Source: PALSA-1003 sp963763625 (lineage in GTDB: Bacteria > Pseudomonadota > Gammaproteobacteria > Burkholderiales > Casimicrobiaceae). Taken from it: a stretch of 64,000 nucleotides of DNA. Of this stretch, positions 50,306 through 59,298 are shown piece by piece (position 1 is the first letter of the stretch; each line of letters opens with the position of its first letter). Position numbers and translations under genes: made by a program. A model generated the notes under the pieces. The model did not search any database. It saw only the letters and a list, made by a program, of their open reading frames with translations, and was not told the origin of the DNA. The stretch spans positions 496,001-560,000 of the forward strand of contig CAVXPH010000006.1 in the NCBI GenBank assembly GCA_963763625.1, read 5' to 3'.

Positions 50306-51415
50306 ATGGAACGTCGTTCGTTCCTGGCGCGCGCGGCTGGCGGCCTTGCCGCCGGCGCGGTCGCAGCCCCTGCGATCGCTCAGGGCGCGCAGCCCGACGT
50401 CACATGGCGGCTGGTGTCGAGCTTCCCCAGAAGCCTGGACACGCTCTTCGGCGCTGCCGCTCTCATCGCCCAACGCTGCGAGGTCGCAACCGGCGGCCGG
50501 TTCCGGATCCAGGTATTTGCCGCCGGCGAAATCGTTCCCGGCCTGGAGGTGCTCGACGCGGTCCAGAATGCGACGGTGCAGTGCGCGCATACCGCGCCGT
50601 ATTACTTCTTCGCCAAGGATCCGACCTTTACTTTTGCCTGCGCCGCCCCGTTCGGCTTGAATGCACGGCAGCAGAACGCGTGGATGTACCACGGTGGCGG
50701 GCTCGAGCTGATGCGCGAGTTCATGCGCGGTTACAACGTCTACAACATTCCGGCCGGCAACATCGGGGCGCAAATGGGAGGATTCTTCCGCAAGGAAGTC
50801 AGAACCGTGGCCGACTTGAAGGGACTCCGGATGCGCATCGGAGGCGCCGCCGGCATCGTGATGCAAAGGCTCGGCGTGATGCCGCAGCAGCTTGCCGGCA
50901 GCGATATCTATGCGGCGTTGGCCGATGGCTCCATCGATGCGGCAGAGTGGATTGGCCCGTACGACGACGAGAGGCTCGGGTTGTACAAGATCGCCAAGCA
51001 TTACTACTACCCCGGTTGGTGGGGAGGCGGCCCGGAGATCGACCTCTTCGTCAACAGCAAGGCCTGGGCGGCCCTGCCAGGGGCCTATCAGGCGATTCTC
51101 GAGGCGGCATGCGCCGAAGCGAATGTCGACATGCTGGCGAAATACGACGCGCGCAATCCGGCGGCACTGCGCCGGCTGGTGGCCGCGGGCGTGCAACTGC
51201 ACGCGTTCCCGCGCGAGATCATGCTCGCCTCGTACAAGGCCGCGGTCGAGGTCTACGATGAGTTGGCGGCCAAGAACGCGAAGTTCAGCAAGGTCTACGA
51301 GCCGTGGAAGAAGTTCCGCGACGAGGAGATCCTCTGGTTCCGCGTTGCCGAAGAGGGCTTCGACCAGTTCATGGTCATTGTCGGCATGCAGAGCGCTGCA
51401 GCGGCGAAGAAGTAG
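50306..51415 (+). CDS. TRAP transporter solute-binding protein (DctP/TakP-like)
   Basis: A 369-residue extracytoplasmic solute receptor for a TRAP transporter. The start ATG 50306 has a perfect GGAGGAGGG Shine-Dalgarno. The Tat signal is MERRSFLARAAGG, with cleavage near AIAQG. The mature protein fits the DctP fold: VTWRLVSSFPRSLDTLFGAA and WWGGGPEIDLFVNSKAWAAL, the latter typical of TakP/keto-acid and lactate-binding members. No DctQ or DctM membrane subunits are in the window, so the receptor is orphaned here. glyA follows after 71 bp. Confidence 0.92.
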   Translation: MERRSFLARAAGGLAAGAVAAPAIAQGAQPDVTWRLVSSFPRSLDTLFGAAALIAQRCEVATGGRFRIQVFAAGEIVPGLEVLDAVQNATVQCAHTAPYYFFAKDPTFTFACAAPFGLNARQQNAWMYHGGGLELMREFMRGYNVYNIPAGNIGAQMGGFFRKEVRTVADLKGLRMRIGGAAGIVMQRLGVMPQQLAGSDIYAALADGSIDAAEWIGPYDDERLGLYKIAKHYYYPGWWGGGPEIDLFVNSKAWAALPGAYQAILEAACAEANVDMLAKYDARNPAALRRLVAAGVQLHAFPREIMLASYKAAVEVYDELAAKNAKFSKVYEPWKKFRDEEILWFRVAEEGFDQFMVIVGMQSAAAAKK

Positions 51416-51486
51416 CAGCCAGGCAATCCGCCCGCGGTCGCTCACTACGGCAATGGTAAAATAATTGTTTTGCCACCCGCCGCGCC

Positions 51487-52743
51487 ATGCCCCACCGTCT
51501 TCTGAGCCTTGCCCAAACCGACCCCGAACTGGCGGCGGCGATCGCCGGCGAGAACCTCCGCCAGGAGCAGCATATCGAGCTCATCGCGTCAGAGAACTAT
51601 GCCAGTATCGCCGTGATGGAGGCGCAGGGCTCGCAACTCACCAACAAGTACGCCGAGGGCTATCCGCACAAACGCTATTACGGCGGCTGTGAGTTCGTGG
51701 ACATCGCCGAAGAGCTTGCGATCGACCGCGCCAAGAAGCTGTTCGACGCCGAATTCGCCAACGTTCAGCCCCATTCCGGCGCGCAGGCGAATCAGGCGGT
51801 GTTCTTCGCCGTGCTCAAGCCGGGCGACACCATCCTGGGGATGTCGCTGCCGCACGGCGGACACCTTACGCATGGCGCGGCGGTCAACCTGTCGGGCAAG
51901 TGGTTCCGTGTCGTGGCCTACGGCCTCGTTCCGGAGACCGAGCAGATCGATTACGATGCCGCCGAGCGGCTGGCGCGTGAGCACAAGCCGAAGCTCATCA
52001 TCGCCGGGGCCTCGGCGTACTCACGGGTGATCGACTGGGCGCGCTTTCGCGCCATCGCCGACACAGTCGGCGCCTATCTGATGGCCGACATGGCGCACTA
52101 CGCCGGACTGATTGCGGCCGGGCTCTATCCGAGCCCCGTCGGCGTGGCGCATTTTGTGACCAGCACGACGCACAAGACCTTGCGCGGCCCCCGCGGCGGA
52201 CTCATTCTCGCCGGCGCCGAGCACGCCAAGCTGATCAACTCCGCAGTCTTTCCCGGCCTTCAGGGCGGACCGCTCATGCACGTGATCGCGGCCAAGGCGG
52301 TCGCCTTCAAGGAGGCACTCACGCGCGAGTTCAAGGTATATCAGGAGCGCGTGCTGGAGAACGCACGGGTGCTGGCCACCGTGCTCCAGGATCGCGGCCT
52401 GCGCATCGTCTCCGGCGGCACCGATTCGCACATGTTCCTGGTCGATCTGCGTCCGAAGCACATCACCGGCAAGGACGCCGAAGCGGCGCTCGGTCGGGCG
52501 CAGATCACGGTAAACAAGAATGCCATTCCCAACGACCCGGAGAAGCCGGCGGTGACCAGCGGCATCCGCGTCGGCAGCCCGGCCGTTACCACCCGCGGGT
52601 TCACTGAAATCGAATGCGAAACACTGGGCCATCTCATCGCTGACGTCCTCGAGGCGCCGACCGACGCGGCTACCATCGCCCGCACCTCCAGTGCGGCGAA
52701 GGCGCTGACGGCGAGGTTTCCCGTTTATGCACCAAGTCCGTAG
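51487..52743 (+). CDS. glyA: Serine hydroxymethyltransferase
   Basis: GlyA interconverts serine and glycine with tetrahydrofolate, supplying one-carbon units. It is 418 residues long, with PLP-binding Lys230 in TSTTHKTLRGPRGG (E. coli Lys229), and ENYAS, YYGG and HSGAQAN typical of the fold. A TAAAAT at 51457-51462 may be the -10; no -35 is obvious. nrdR follows after 2 bp and ribD and ribE come next, the conserved order. Confidence 0.97.
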   Translation: MPHRLLSLAQTDPELAAAIAGENLRQEQHIELIASENYASIAVMEAQGSQLTNKYAEGYPHKRYYGGCEFVDIAEELAIDRAKKLFDAEFANVQPHSGAQANQAVFFAVLKPGDTILGMSLPHGGHLTHGAAVNLSGKWFRVVAYGLVPETEQIDYDAAERLAREHKPKLIIAGASAYSRVIDWARFRAIADTVGAYLMADMAHYAGLIAAGLYPSPVGVAHFVTSTTHKTLRGPRGGLILAGAEHAKLINSAVFPGLQGGPLMHVIAAKAVAFKEALTREFKVYQERVLENARVLATVLQDRGLRIVSGGTDSHMFLVDLRPKHITGKDAEAALGRAQITVNKNAIPNDPEKPAVTSGIRVGSPAVTTRGFTEIECETLGHLIADVLEAPTDAATIARTSSAAKALTARFPVYAPSP

Positions 52744-52745
52744 CA

Positions 52746-53219
52746 ATGAAGTGTCCTTTCTGCGGGAGTCCCGACACCCAGGTGGTCGACTCGCGCGTGT
52801 CCGAAGGCGGTGACTCGATCCGCCGCCGCCGCCGCTGTGTCGCCTGCCATAAACGCTTCACGACCTACGAGAACGCCGAGCTGCGCCTGCCGCAAATCGT
52901 CAAACAGAATGGCACGCGCGCGGACTTCGACGTGCACCGGATTCGCAACGGCTTTCAGCGCGCGCTGCATAAGCGGCCCGTGCCCACGGAGTACGTCGAC
53001 CAGGCCGTCGAGCGCATCGTGCAGCAGGTACTTAGTCTGGGCGAACGCGAAATACCGTCCCGGCAGGTAGGCGAGATGGTTATGCAGGAGCTCTACAAGC
53101 TCGACAAGGTCGGCTACATCCGCTTTGCATCGGTATATCGCAGCTTCCAGGATGCTGCTGATTTCCGCGATGCATTGAAGGAAGTCGAGCCGGCGTCGCC
53201 GCGGCGCAAGCCGCGTTGA
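52746..53219 (+). CDS. nrdR: Transcriptional repressor NrdR
   Basis: NrdR (157 residues) represses ribonucleotide reductase genes in response to (d)ATP. The zinc ribbon uses Cys3, Cys6, Cys31 and Cys34 (MKCPFCGS...RRRRRCVACHKRFTTYE), followed by an ATP-cone (residues about 48-138). It lies 2 bp after glyA and 22 bp before ribD, and is thus likely part of the same transcript. Confidence 0.97.
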   Translation: MKCPFCGSPDTQVVDSRVSEGGDSIRRRRRCVACHKRFTTYENAELRLPQIVKQNGTRADFDVHRIRNGFQRALHKRPVPTEYVDQAVERIVQQVLSLGEREIPSRQVGEMVMQELYKLDKVGYIRFASVYRSFQDAADFRDALKEVEPASPRRKPR

Positions 53220-53241
53220 ACGGCATTGCGTGGCGGCAGGC

Positions 53242-54342
53242 ATGACGGCGTTCACCGACCGCGATCGCGAGCGCATGCTGCGAGCGCTCGAACTCGCGGC
53301 GCGGGGTCTGTTTACGACAACGCCCAATCCACGCGTCGGCTGCGTCATCGTGCGCGACGAGCGCACCATCGGCGAGGGGTGGCATGAAAGGGCGGGCGAG
53401 GCTCACGCCGAAGTCATGGCGCTCGCCGCGGCGCGCGCGCGCGGCGAAGCGACGCGCGGGGCAACCGCCTACATCACCCTGGAACCGTGCAATCACCACG
53501 GCCGGACGCCGGCGTGCACCGACGCGTTGCTCGCGGCCGGCATCGGTCGCGTCGTAGCCGCGATGCGCGACCCGAACCCGGCTGCGGCACAAGGTGGCGA
53601 GCGCCTGCTTGCCGCCGGCGTCGCGGTGGAGTTCGGCCTGTGCGAAAGCGAGGCGCGCGAGCTCAACATCGGGTGGATACAGCGGCTCGTCAACGGGCGC
53701 CCCTGGGTGCGGGTCAAAGTCGCGGCGAGCCTGGATGGAAAAACCGCGCTCGAAAACGGCGCGAGCCAATGGATCACCGGTGCGGCGGCGCGCGCCGACG
53801 CGCATCGCTGGCGGGCCCGTTCCTGCGCCATCCTCACCGGCATCGGGACAGTGCTTCAGGACGATCCGCGGCTGACCGTGCGAGGAGTGCAAACCTCGAG
53901 GCAGCCGCTGCGCGTCGTGATCGATCGCCACGGCGAGTTGCCCGCTACGGCACGGGTGCTCGAGGAGGGCGCCGTGCTTGTCGTTTCGACGGCAGAGCGA
54001 AACGGGGCATGGCCGGAGAACGTGCGCCACGTGCGGCTTCCAGGCCCTGACGGCCGGGTTGACCTCGATGCGATGCTCTCCCACCTCGCTGCAGAGGGCG
54101 TCAACGAGCTGCATGTGGAGGCCGGCGCCAAGCTCAATGGTGCCTTGCTGGCCGCCGGGTTCGTCGACGAGCTGCTGCTCTATCTGGCGCCGAGCCTGCT
54201 CGGCGACCCTTCGCGCGGCATGTTCGCCTTGCCTAGCGCGTTGTCCAAGCTCACACAACGGGTACAACTCGACCTGCGCGACAGCACCCGTGTCGGCGAC
54301 GATTGGCGCCTGCTCGCGCGCGTGGCGCGGGGCACGGGCTGA
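53242..54342 (+). CDS. ribD: Bifunctional riboflavin deaminase/reductase RibD
   Basis: RibD performs the second and third steps of riboflavin synthesis: deamination and reduction of the pyrimidine. I start it at ATG 53242 (GGCAGGC ahead); a GTG at 53230 is an in-frame alternative that adds four residues. The deaminase domain (1-145) has zinc residues His55-Ala-Glu57 and Cys83/Cys92 (EPCNHHGRTPAC). The reductase domain (about 150-366) contains VKVAASLDGKTAL and the HVEAGAKLNGALL motif. Stop overlaps the ribE start by 1 bp. Confidence 0.96.
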   Translation: MTAFTDRDRERMLRALELAARGLFTTTPNPRVGCVIVRDERTIGEGWHERAGEAHAEVMALAAARARGEATRGATAYITLEPCNHHGRTPACTDALLAAGIGRVVAAMRDPNPAAAQGGERLLAAGVAVEFGLCESEARELNIGWIQRLVNGRPWVRVKVAASLDGKTALENGASQWITGAAARADAHRWRARSCAILTGIGTVLQDDPRLTVRGVQTSRQPLRVVIDRHGELPATARVLEEGAVLVVSTAERNGAWPENVRHVRLPGPDGRVDLDAMLSHLAAEGVNELHVEAGAKLNGALLAAGFVDELLLYLAPSLLGDPSRGMFALPSALSKLTQRVQLDLRDSTRVGDDWRLLARVARGTG

Positions 54343-54938
54343 TGTTTACCGGCATCGTGCAGGCGGTCGGTCAACTCGCGCGGACGACGCCGCACGGTGA
54401 CGGACTGCGCCTGGTCATTGAGGTCGGCGCCTTGGGGCTCGACGATGTCAAACCGGGCGATAGCGTAGCCGTCGCCGGCTGCTGCCTGACCGTCGTTGCC
54501 GCGCAAGGCAGCACGCTTTCTTTCGACGTGTCGGCGGAGACGCTGCGCTGTATCGCCGGACTGGACGACGGCATGCGGGTCAATCTGGAAAAGGCACTGC
54601 GACTGTCCGACCGCCTCGGCGGCCATCTGCTCAGCGGCCACGTCGACGGTGTCGGCGTCGTCGCGCGCATGGATGCGGTCGGCGTCACCGGGGGCAGCCA
54701 CTTGCTCGAGGTCGACGCGCCGGAGGAGCTCGCGCGCTTCATCGCATCCAAGGGGTCGATCGCCGTCGACGGCGTGAGCTTGACGGTTAACCGCGTGCTG
54801 GGGCGGCGCTTTGCGACCAATCTGATCCCGCATACACTGGCGACAACAACGCTCGGTGGACTCGGCTGCGGGATGCGGGTCAATCTGGAAGTCGACCTGC
54901 TGGCGCGGTACGTGGCGCGCCTGCATGAGGCCGGCTGA
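54342..54938 (+). CDS. ribE: Riboflavin synthase alpha subunit
   Basis: Riboflavin synthase (198 residues) dismutates two lumazines to riboflavin. The two tandem lumazine-binding barrels start MFTGIVQAVGQL and YVARL-terminating second half; GHVDGVGVV and the conserved MFTGI N terminus, NLIPHTLATTTL, are recognisable. The ATG shares a base with the ribD stop (TGATG), so it is coupled. ribBA and ribH are not present in the window. It may also be named ribC in some species. Confidence 0.95.
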   Translation: MFTGIVQAVGQLARTTPHGDGLRLVIEVGALGLDDVKPGDSVAVAGCCLTVVAAQGSTLSFDVSAETLRCIAGLDDGMRVNLEKALRLSDRLGGHLLSGHVDGVGVVARMDAVGVTGGSHLLEVDAPEELARFIASKGSIAVDGVSLTVNRVLGRRFATNLIPHTLATTTLGGLGCGMRVNLEVDLLARYVARLHEAG

Positions 54939-54980
54939 TGCCAAGGCTTGCCATCGGGCGCGGGCCTTAGGAGGAGGGCG

Positions 54981-56480
54981 ATGGATCTCACCACACTGGA
55001 TCGGCTGCCGCTTTGGATAGGTGGGCGGGCGACGCCTGCGCGCACGACCCGTTACGGCGAGGTGACCAACCCGGCCACCGGCGAGGTGCTGCGGCACGTA
55101 CCCCTGGCGACGGCTGCCGATGTTGCCGCCGCGGTCGCCGCCGCAGTCGAGGCCTGGCCTGCCTGGCGCGCGGCACCGGCGCTGCGCCGCGCCCGCATCC
55201 TGATGCGTTTCCGAGACCTGCTCCAGGAGCAGAAGAAGGATTTGGCGCGGCTGGTCACCGAAGAGCACGGGAAGACACACAGCGATGCCGAGGGCTCGAT
55301 CACGCGCGGCATCGAGGTGGTCGAGTTCGCGACCGGGATACCGCACCTGCTCAAGGGCGAATTCAGCGATAGCGTAGGCAGCGACGTCGACAGCTTCTCC
55401 TTGCGCCAGGCGCTTGGCGTCTGCGCCGGCATCACGCCGTTCAATTTTCCGGCCATGGTGCCGCTGTGGATGTTCCCGATTGCGATCGCTTGCGGCAACA
55501 CGTTCGTGCTCAAGCCCTCGGAGCGCGATCCCAGCCTGAGCCTGCGCATGGCCGAACTCGCGCAAGATGCGGGGCTCCCCGACGGCGTGTTCAATGTCGT
55601 GCACGGTGACAAGGAAGCGGTCGACGCAATCCTCGAGCATCCAGACATCAGGGCGGTGTCGTTTGTCGGCTCGACACCGATCGCGCGCTACGTCTACCAG
55701 ACCGGAACGGCGCACGGCAAGCGCGTTCAGGCGCTCGGCGGCGCGAAGAACCATGCGGTCGTCATGCCCGACGCGGACCTCGACTTCACCGCCGACGCGT
55801 TGATCGGGGCGGCGTACGGATCGGCTGGCGAGCGCTGCATGGCCGTGTCGGTGGCCGTCGCGGTCGGCGCAGCGGGCGACCCGCTGTGCGACAAGCTTGC
55901 GCAGCGTGCGCGCCGAATCGTCGTCGGACCGGGCGATCGCGCCGAGTCGGAAATGGGCCCGGTGATCACCTGTGCTGCGCGCGACCGGATTGTCGGCCTT
56001 ATCGATCGCGGTGTCAGCGAAGGGGCGACGCTGGTAGTCGACGGGCGCCGCCCGGGGCAGCACCCGGGGTTCTTCGTCGGGCCGACGCTATTCGATAAGA
56101 CGACACCCGATATGGCGATCTACCGCGAGGAGATATTCGGTCCGGTTCTCGTCATCGTGCGCGTGGAGTCGCTGGAGGAGGCGATCGGGCTCATCAACGC
56201 CAATGCCTACGCCAACGGAGCGGCCCTGTTTACGCGCTCGGGCCACGCGGCGCGCCGCTTCCAGCAACAGGCCGAAGCGGGCATGATCGGCATCAACGTG
56301 CCCATCCCCGTGCCGATGGCCTTCTACTCGTTCGGCGGTTGGCGCAACTCGCTGTTCGGCGACCTACACGTGCACGGCATGGACGGCGTGCGCTTCTACA
56401 CCCGCGGCAAGGCGGTTACTGCACGCTGGCCCGATGACGGCAGCGCGGCGCCGGGATTTCACCTGCCGACACTGGGCTGA
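54981..56480 (+). CDS. mmsA: Methylmalonate-semialdehyde dehydrogenase (acylating)
   Basis: MmsA is a CoA-acylating aldehyde dehydrogenase of valine, thymine and inositol degradation, converting methylmalonate semialdehyde to propionyl-CoA. The start ATG 54981 has GGAGGAGGG. It is 499 residues, with catalytic Cys286 in GSAGERCMAVS, NAD-binding FVGSTPIARYVY, and the typical MmsA blocks PFNFPAMVPLWMFPIAIACGN and INVPIPVPMAFYSFGGW. It follows ribE and converges with the TonB-like gene with 22 bp overlap. Confidence 0.94.
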   Translation: MDLTTLDRLPLWIGGRATPARTTRYGEVTNPATGEVLRHVPLATAADVAAAVAAAVEAWPAWRAAPALRRARILMRFRDLLQEQKKDLARLVTEEHGKTHSDAEGSITRGIEVVEFATGIPHLLKGEFSDSVGSDVDSFSLRQALGVCAGITPFNFPAMVPLWMFPIAIACGNTFVLKPSERDPSLSLRMAELAQDAGLPDGVFNVVHGDKEAVDAILEHPDIRAVSFVGSTPIARYVYQTGTAHGKRVQALGGAKNHAVVMPDADLDFTADALIGAAYGSAGERCMAVSVAVAVGAAGDPLCDKLAQRARRIVVGPGDRAESEMGPVITCAARDRIVGLIDRGVSEGATLVVDGRRPGQHPGFFVGPTLFDKTTPDMAIYREEIFGPVLVIVRVESLEEAIGLINANAYANGAALFTRSGHAARRFQQQAEAGMIGINVPIPVPMAFYSFGGWRNSLFGDLHVHGMDGVRFYTRGKAVTARWPDDGSAAPGFHLPTLG

Positions 56481-57250
56481 TGCGGGGTTGCCAATGGACG
56501 AACAATACTGAAGTAATACTCGACGATCGCCCAGTACGGGACCGGTTTACCGTCGATTTCTGCGGGCGTGAACTGCGCCGTCTTGAGTGCGTTGGCGACC
56601 GCGGGAGCGAACAATCCGTCGGCGGGCAACAGCGTCGACTCGAGGATGTGGCCTTGCGCGTCGATGGTCAGCAACGCCGCGACCCTGCCGCCGGTCCCCG
56701 CCTCAAACGCCGCGCTCGGATAGACCACGGCCGGTGATCCGATGAGCGCCGGTGGCTTCTGTGCGCGGTGCGAAAACCTCTGCGCCAGGGAGAGCGCGTA
56801 ATCGGTCCCCAGCGACGACGGATCGTCGATCAGGCGCACGGAAATAACCACCTGGGGGCGGTCAGATCCCGACCGCGGCACGGGCCCGGGCGGCGGCGCG
56901 AACGCAGGCAGGCGGGCACGCTGCGATGCGCTCTCGATCGGCATCTCGACTGGGGGCAAGAACAGCGCCGGCGGCGCGGGTTGCTGGAGCGGCGCCAACG
57001 GCTCGGGATCGACCTCGGTGCGCGGTGCGGCGAGAACGGCCTGGAGCGTGGCAAAGTTGTTGCGCGCTCCCACGTCCTGCGCCGGGGGCTGCGGGATGAG
57101 CGTTCGCAGCGAAGCTATCACCAGCGCATGGATCACGATCGACGCGCCGACCGCGGCCGTGAGCCGCCTCTCGACCACACGCCTCTCGCTAGCGTCCAAA
57201 ACGAGCCTGGCGCGGGTCACGGAATACACTTTCGATCGGCTCGGTACCAT
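56459..57250 (-). CDS. TonB-like energy-transducing protein
   Basis: A 263-residue protein with the layout of TonB: one N-terminal membrane anchor (residues about 33-53, VGASIVIHALVIASLRTL), a Pro-rich periplasmic spacer (about 75-145) and a C-terminal TonB domain (about 165-250; PAVVYPSAAFEAGTGGRVAALLTID and ALKTAQFTPAEIDGKPVPYWAIVEYYF). No exbB or exbD lie beside it. The start at ATG 57250 is uncertain because it lies right after a terminator; a GTG at 57220 is a credible alternative. Its 3' end overlaps mmsA by 22 bp. Confidence 0.85.
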   Translation of the reverse strand: MVPSRSKVYSVTRARLVLDASERRVVERRLTAAVGASIVIHALVIASLRTLIPQPPAQDVGARNNFATLQAVLAAPRTEVDPEPLAPLQQPAPPALFLPPVEMPIESASQRARLPAFAPPPGPVPRSGSDRPQVVISVRLIDDPSSLGTDYALSLAQRFSHRAQKPPALIGSPAVVYPSAAFEAGTGGRVAALLTIDAQGHILESTLLPADGLFAPAVANALKTAQFTPAEIDGKPVPYWAIVEYYFSIVRPLATPHQPSVGR

Positions 57251-57251
57251 G

Positions 57252-57284
57252 AAAAATGGCCGCTCCCGGATTGTGGAGCGGCCA
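57252..57284 (-). terminator. Intrinsic terminator of the pilin operon
   Basis: Perfect 10-bp stem TGGCCGCTCC/GGAGCGGCCA, 8-base loop, followed on the minus strand by TTTTTC. It lies 43 bp after the stop of the 46-residue ORF and immediately before the tonB-like start. Confidence 0.85.
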
Positions 57285-57326
57285 CGGGGGGCTGGCAAGT
57301 CGGCAGCCGCCGTTGTTTGCAGCGGT

Positions 57327-57467
57327 CTATTGCCCCTGCAGGCGCCACGACATGCGCTGCGCCGGGAACGGGAAGTTCACGTTCACTTGGATCAAGGTCA
57401 TGTTACCCGTGCTGCCTGCGATGACGCCGACGCAGCTGTCGTTGGCGATGGCGCCGGCCCCGCCCAT
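57327..57467 (-). CDS. Short ORF coupled to pilX, 46 residues, function unknown
   Basis: The ATG overlaps the pilX stop by one base (TGATG), then 46 codons run to TAG at 57327. Its third codon positions are almost all G or C, as in real genes here. The product starts MGGAGAIANDSCVGVIAGST and ends VNFPFPAQRMSWRLQGQ. It is not a prepilin by sequence, and I know no family. It could be a coupled accessory peptide or the decayed end of a lost pilus gene. Confidence 0.45.
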   Translation of the reverse strand: MGGAGAIANDSCVGVIAGSTGNMTLIQVNVNFPFPAQRMSWRLQGQ

Positions 57468-58135
57468 CAGCGCAGCATCGCTTGCAAGAAGGAAACCGTG
57501 TTCTGCGGACCGTCGACTCGCACCGTGACGCGATAGAACACCTGCTGGGGGAAGATCAACGGGTTTGCCTGGTTGACCGTGGTGCCTGGCGCCGGCTTCG
57601 GCTGTCCCATGTCGCACCAAGTTTCTTTCGCGATGCCATTGCCAGGATCCCCGGCTGCCCCCTGTACGCACATGCGCTCGGTGACGTAGGTGATCTTATT
57701 GTTATCTGCGTCGGGCGGAAACTGCCGCGGGAGCCCTTGCGCCGCCAACTGCGTCCACAGCTGCTTCGGCACTCCGTCGGGCACGCCGGAGGGGGCGCCG
57801 CCGTTCGGCGCGTCCTGATTGTAGTCGTGCTCCGCGAAATAATTCTCTGCCGCGAAATCGGTGGTGAGGTCGGGAATGCGCGCGATGCCAGTAAGCGAAG
57901 CATCCGCGAACAGGCCGGACGCGGCTTCCTCGATGCCGTAATTGGCCGGCAGGATCGACGCCTGGCGCAGTGCCAGGTTGCCGAGCACCGCCGTGGTGGT
58001 ATCTATCGAGCGCATGAGTCCGAGTGCCGCCAGGCTCATCACCACCATGACGATCAAGGCGATGAAGAGCACCACGCCGCGCTGGCGCGTCGGCAGCGAA
58101 GGTGCAGCGCTCGCGCGCAAATGGTTCTCGGGCAT
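57467..58135 (-). CDS. pilX: Type IV pilus minor pilin/assembly protein PilX
   Basis: A 222-residue minor pilin. The leader is MPENHLRASAAPSLPTRQRG, then VVLFIALIVMVVMSLAALGL, the hydrophobic stalk. The PilX pattern (GVVLFIALIVMVVMSLA, and the end TVRVDGPQNTVSFLQAML) is clear. It initiates pilus assembly at the inner membrane together with PilV/W and FimT. It overlaps pilW by 3 bases and a short ORF at its end. Confidence 0.9.
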   Translation of the reverse strand: MPENHLRASAAPSLPTRQRGVVLFIALIVMVVMSLAALGLMRSIDTTTAVLGNLALRQASILPANYGIEEAASGLFADASLTGIARIPDLTTDFAAENYFAEHDYNQDAPNGGAPSGVPDGVPKQLWTQLAAQGLPRQFPPDADNNKITYVTERMCVQGAAGDPGNGIAKETWCDMGQPKPAPGTTVNQANPLIFPQQVFYRVTVRVDGPQNTVSFLQAMLR

Positions 58136-59298
58136 CAGGTCGGGTTCCAGATCGAGTTACGCAAGGGGATGATCGTTTCGTACTTGCGGAAACGCCAGTT
58201 GCCGGGGGGAGTAACGCTCGCCGGCATGGTTCCGGTCAGGCGGCCCGGGCAGTTGGCCTTGTTCACGTCGGAGCAGTCGAACAGCACCCAGTTGTAATCG
58301 CCGAGGGTCTTGTCGAACTGCTCGCTCTGCACGATTACGCCGACGCGCACCGCTTTAATCTGGTTGATCGTCGTAATGGGCGCCTGCAGCAGCGTCGTCG
58401 GATCCCAGCCTCCGCCCGCGGTTGCCTGGACCCAGGTGTCGAGCTCTCGCTCCTTGCTTATAGAGGTATTGATGCCGTACTCGGCCTTCATAACCACCAC
58501 GTTTGAGGCCACCGGATTGGGCACGGGCACCGCAACCGGCTGTCCGCAGGCGGCGGCAGGCAACTTGTTCGAGTTCAAAAGTGGCGTGCTCAACAGCACA
58601 TTGTTGGCGACGCTGTACTGGACTTTCTGGGCGCGATCGCACGGCCCCATGTTGAACAGCACGGACGAAGCCCCGAAGAAGTTCAGGGCGGTGCCGGATT
58701 GCGTAATCGTTACCCTCCCCAAGAGATCAGGGGCGGGCACGGGGTTCGTGATGGTCGAGCTCGCGCAAGCGGTATTGGGGGTGTTGGGCGCCTGTATGCC
58801 GACGATGAGGTCGCCGAGGTGAAATCCTCCGGTGCTTTGTACCTGATAGCTTGCGGCGGGGGCCGCGTCCGCGGTGAACGGCACCGTACTGACCAATGTC
58901 GACGCGACGCTGTAAGTGACGGCGAACGCATCGAAGTTCGTGTTGCCACCAGGGCTATCGGCGATCAATACGGGGATGGGTCGAAACGTATTGGCGATGT
59001 CGCTCACGTTGCCGGTGAGCGGGGCCGGTGGCGCGCACCACCCGAGGTCGGTTTGCGCCGTGTTTATCCCAGTGCCGGCGTTGCCCAACTCCATCCCGAG
59101 AACGAAGGTCGAGAGCAGGCCGCTCTGCATCGCCTCGCCGTAGGCAGTCGTGTTGCGCTTGAAACCTTCGGCAACGTTGTAGACCTGGAAGATCACCAGC
59201 ACGGCGATCATCCCGATGACCACGCCGACCATGATCTCGATGAGGCTGAAGCCGCCTTGCGCCGTCGCGCGCCGGTGCCCGCGGATAACGGGCTTCAT
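58135..59298 (-). CDS. pilW: Type IV pilus minor pilin PilW
   Basis: A 387-residue minor prepilin. I start it at ATG 59298 (MKPVIRGHRRATAQGG), since the longer frame only reads through pilV. The prepilin peptidase site is GG before FSLIEIMVGVVIGMIAVLVI, with Glu at +5. The C-terminal part is a large beta-rich globular domain with several Cys. It overlaps pilV by 4 bp and pilX by 1 base, so all these genes are co-translated. Confidence 0.9.
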   Translation of the reverse strand: MKPVIRGHRRATAQGGFSLIEIMVGVVIGMIAVLVIFQVYNVAEGFKRNTTAYGEAMQSGLLSTFVLGMELGNAGTGINTAQTDLGWCAPPAPLTGNVSDIANTFRPIPVLIADSPGGNTNFDAFAVTYSVASTLVSTVPFTADAAPAASYQVQSTGGFHLGDLIVGIQAPNTPNTACASSTITNPVPAPDLLGRVTITQSGTALNFFGASSVLFNMGPCDRAQKVQYSVANNVLLSTPLLNSNKLPAAACGQPVAVPVPNPVASNVVVMKAEYGINTSISKERELDTWVQATAGGGWDPTTLLQAPITTINQIKAVRVGVIVQSEQFDKTLGDYNWVLFDCSDVNKANCPGRLTGTMPASVTPPGNWRFRKYETIIPLRNSIWNPT

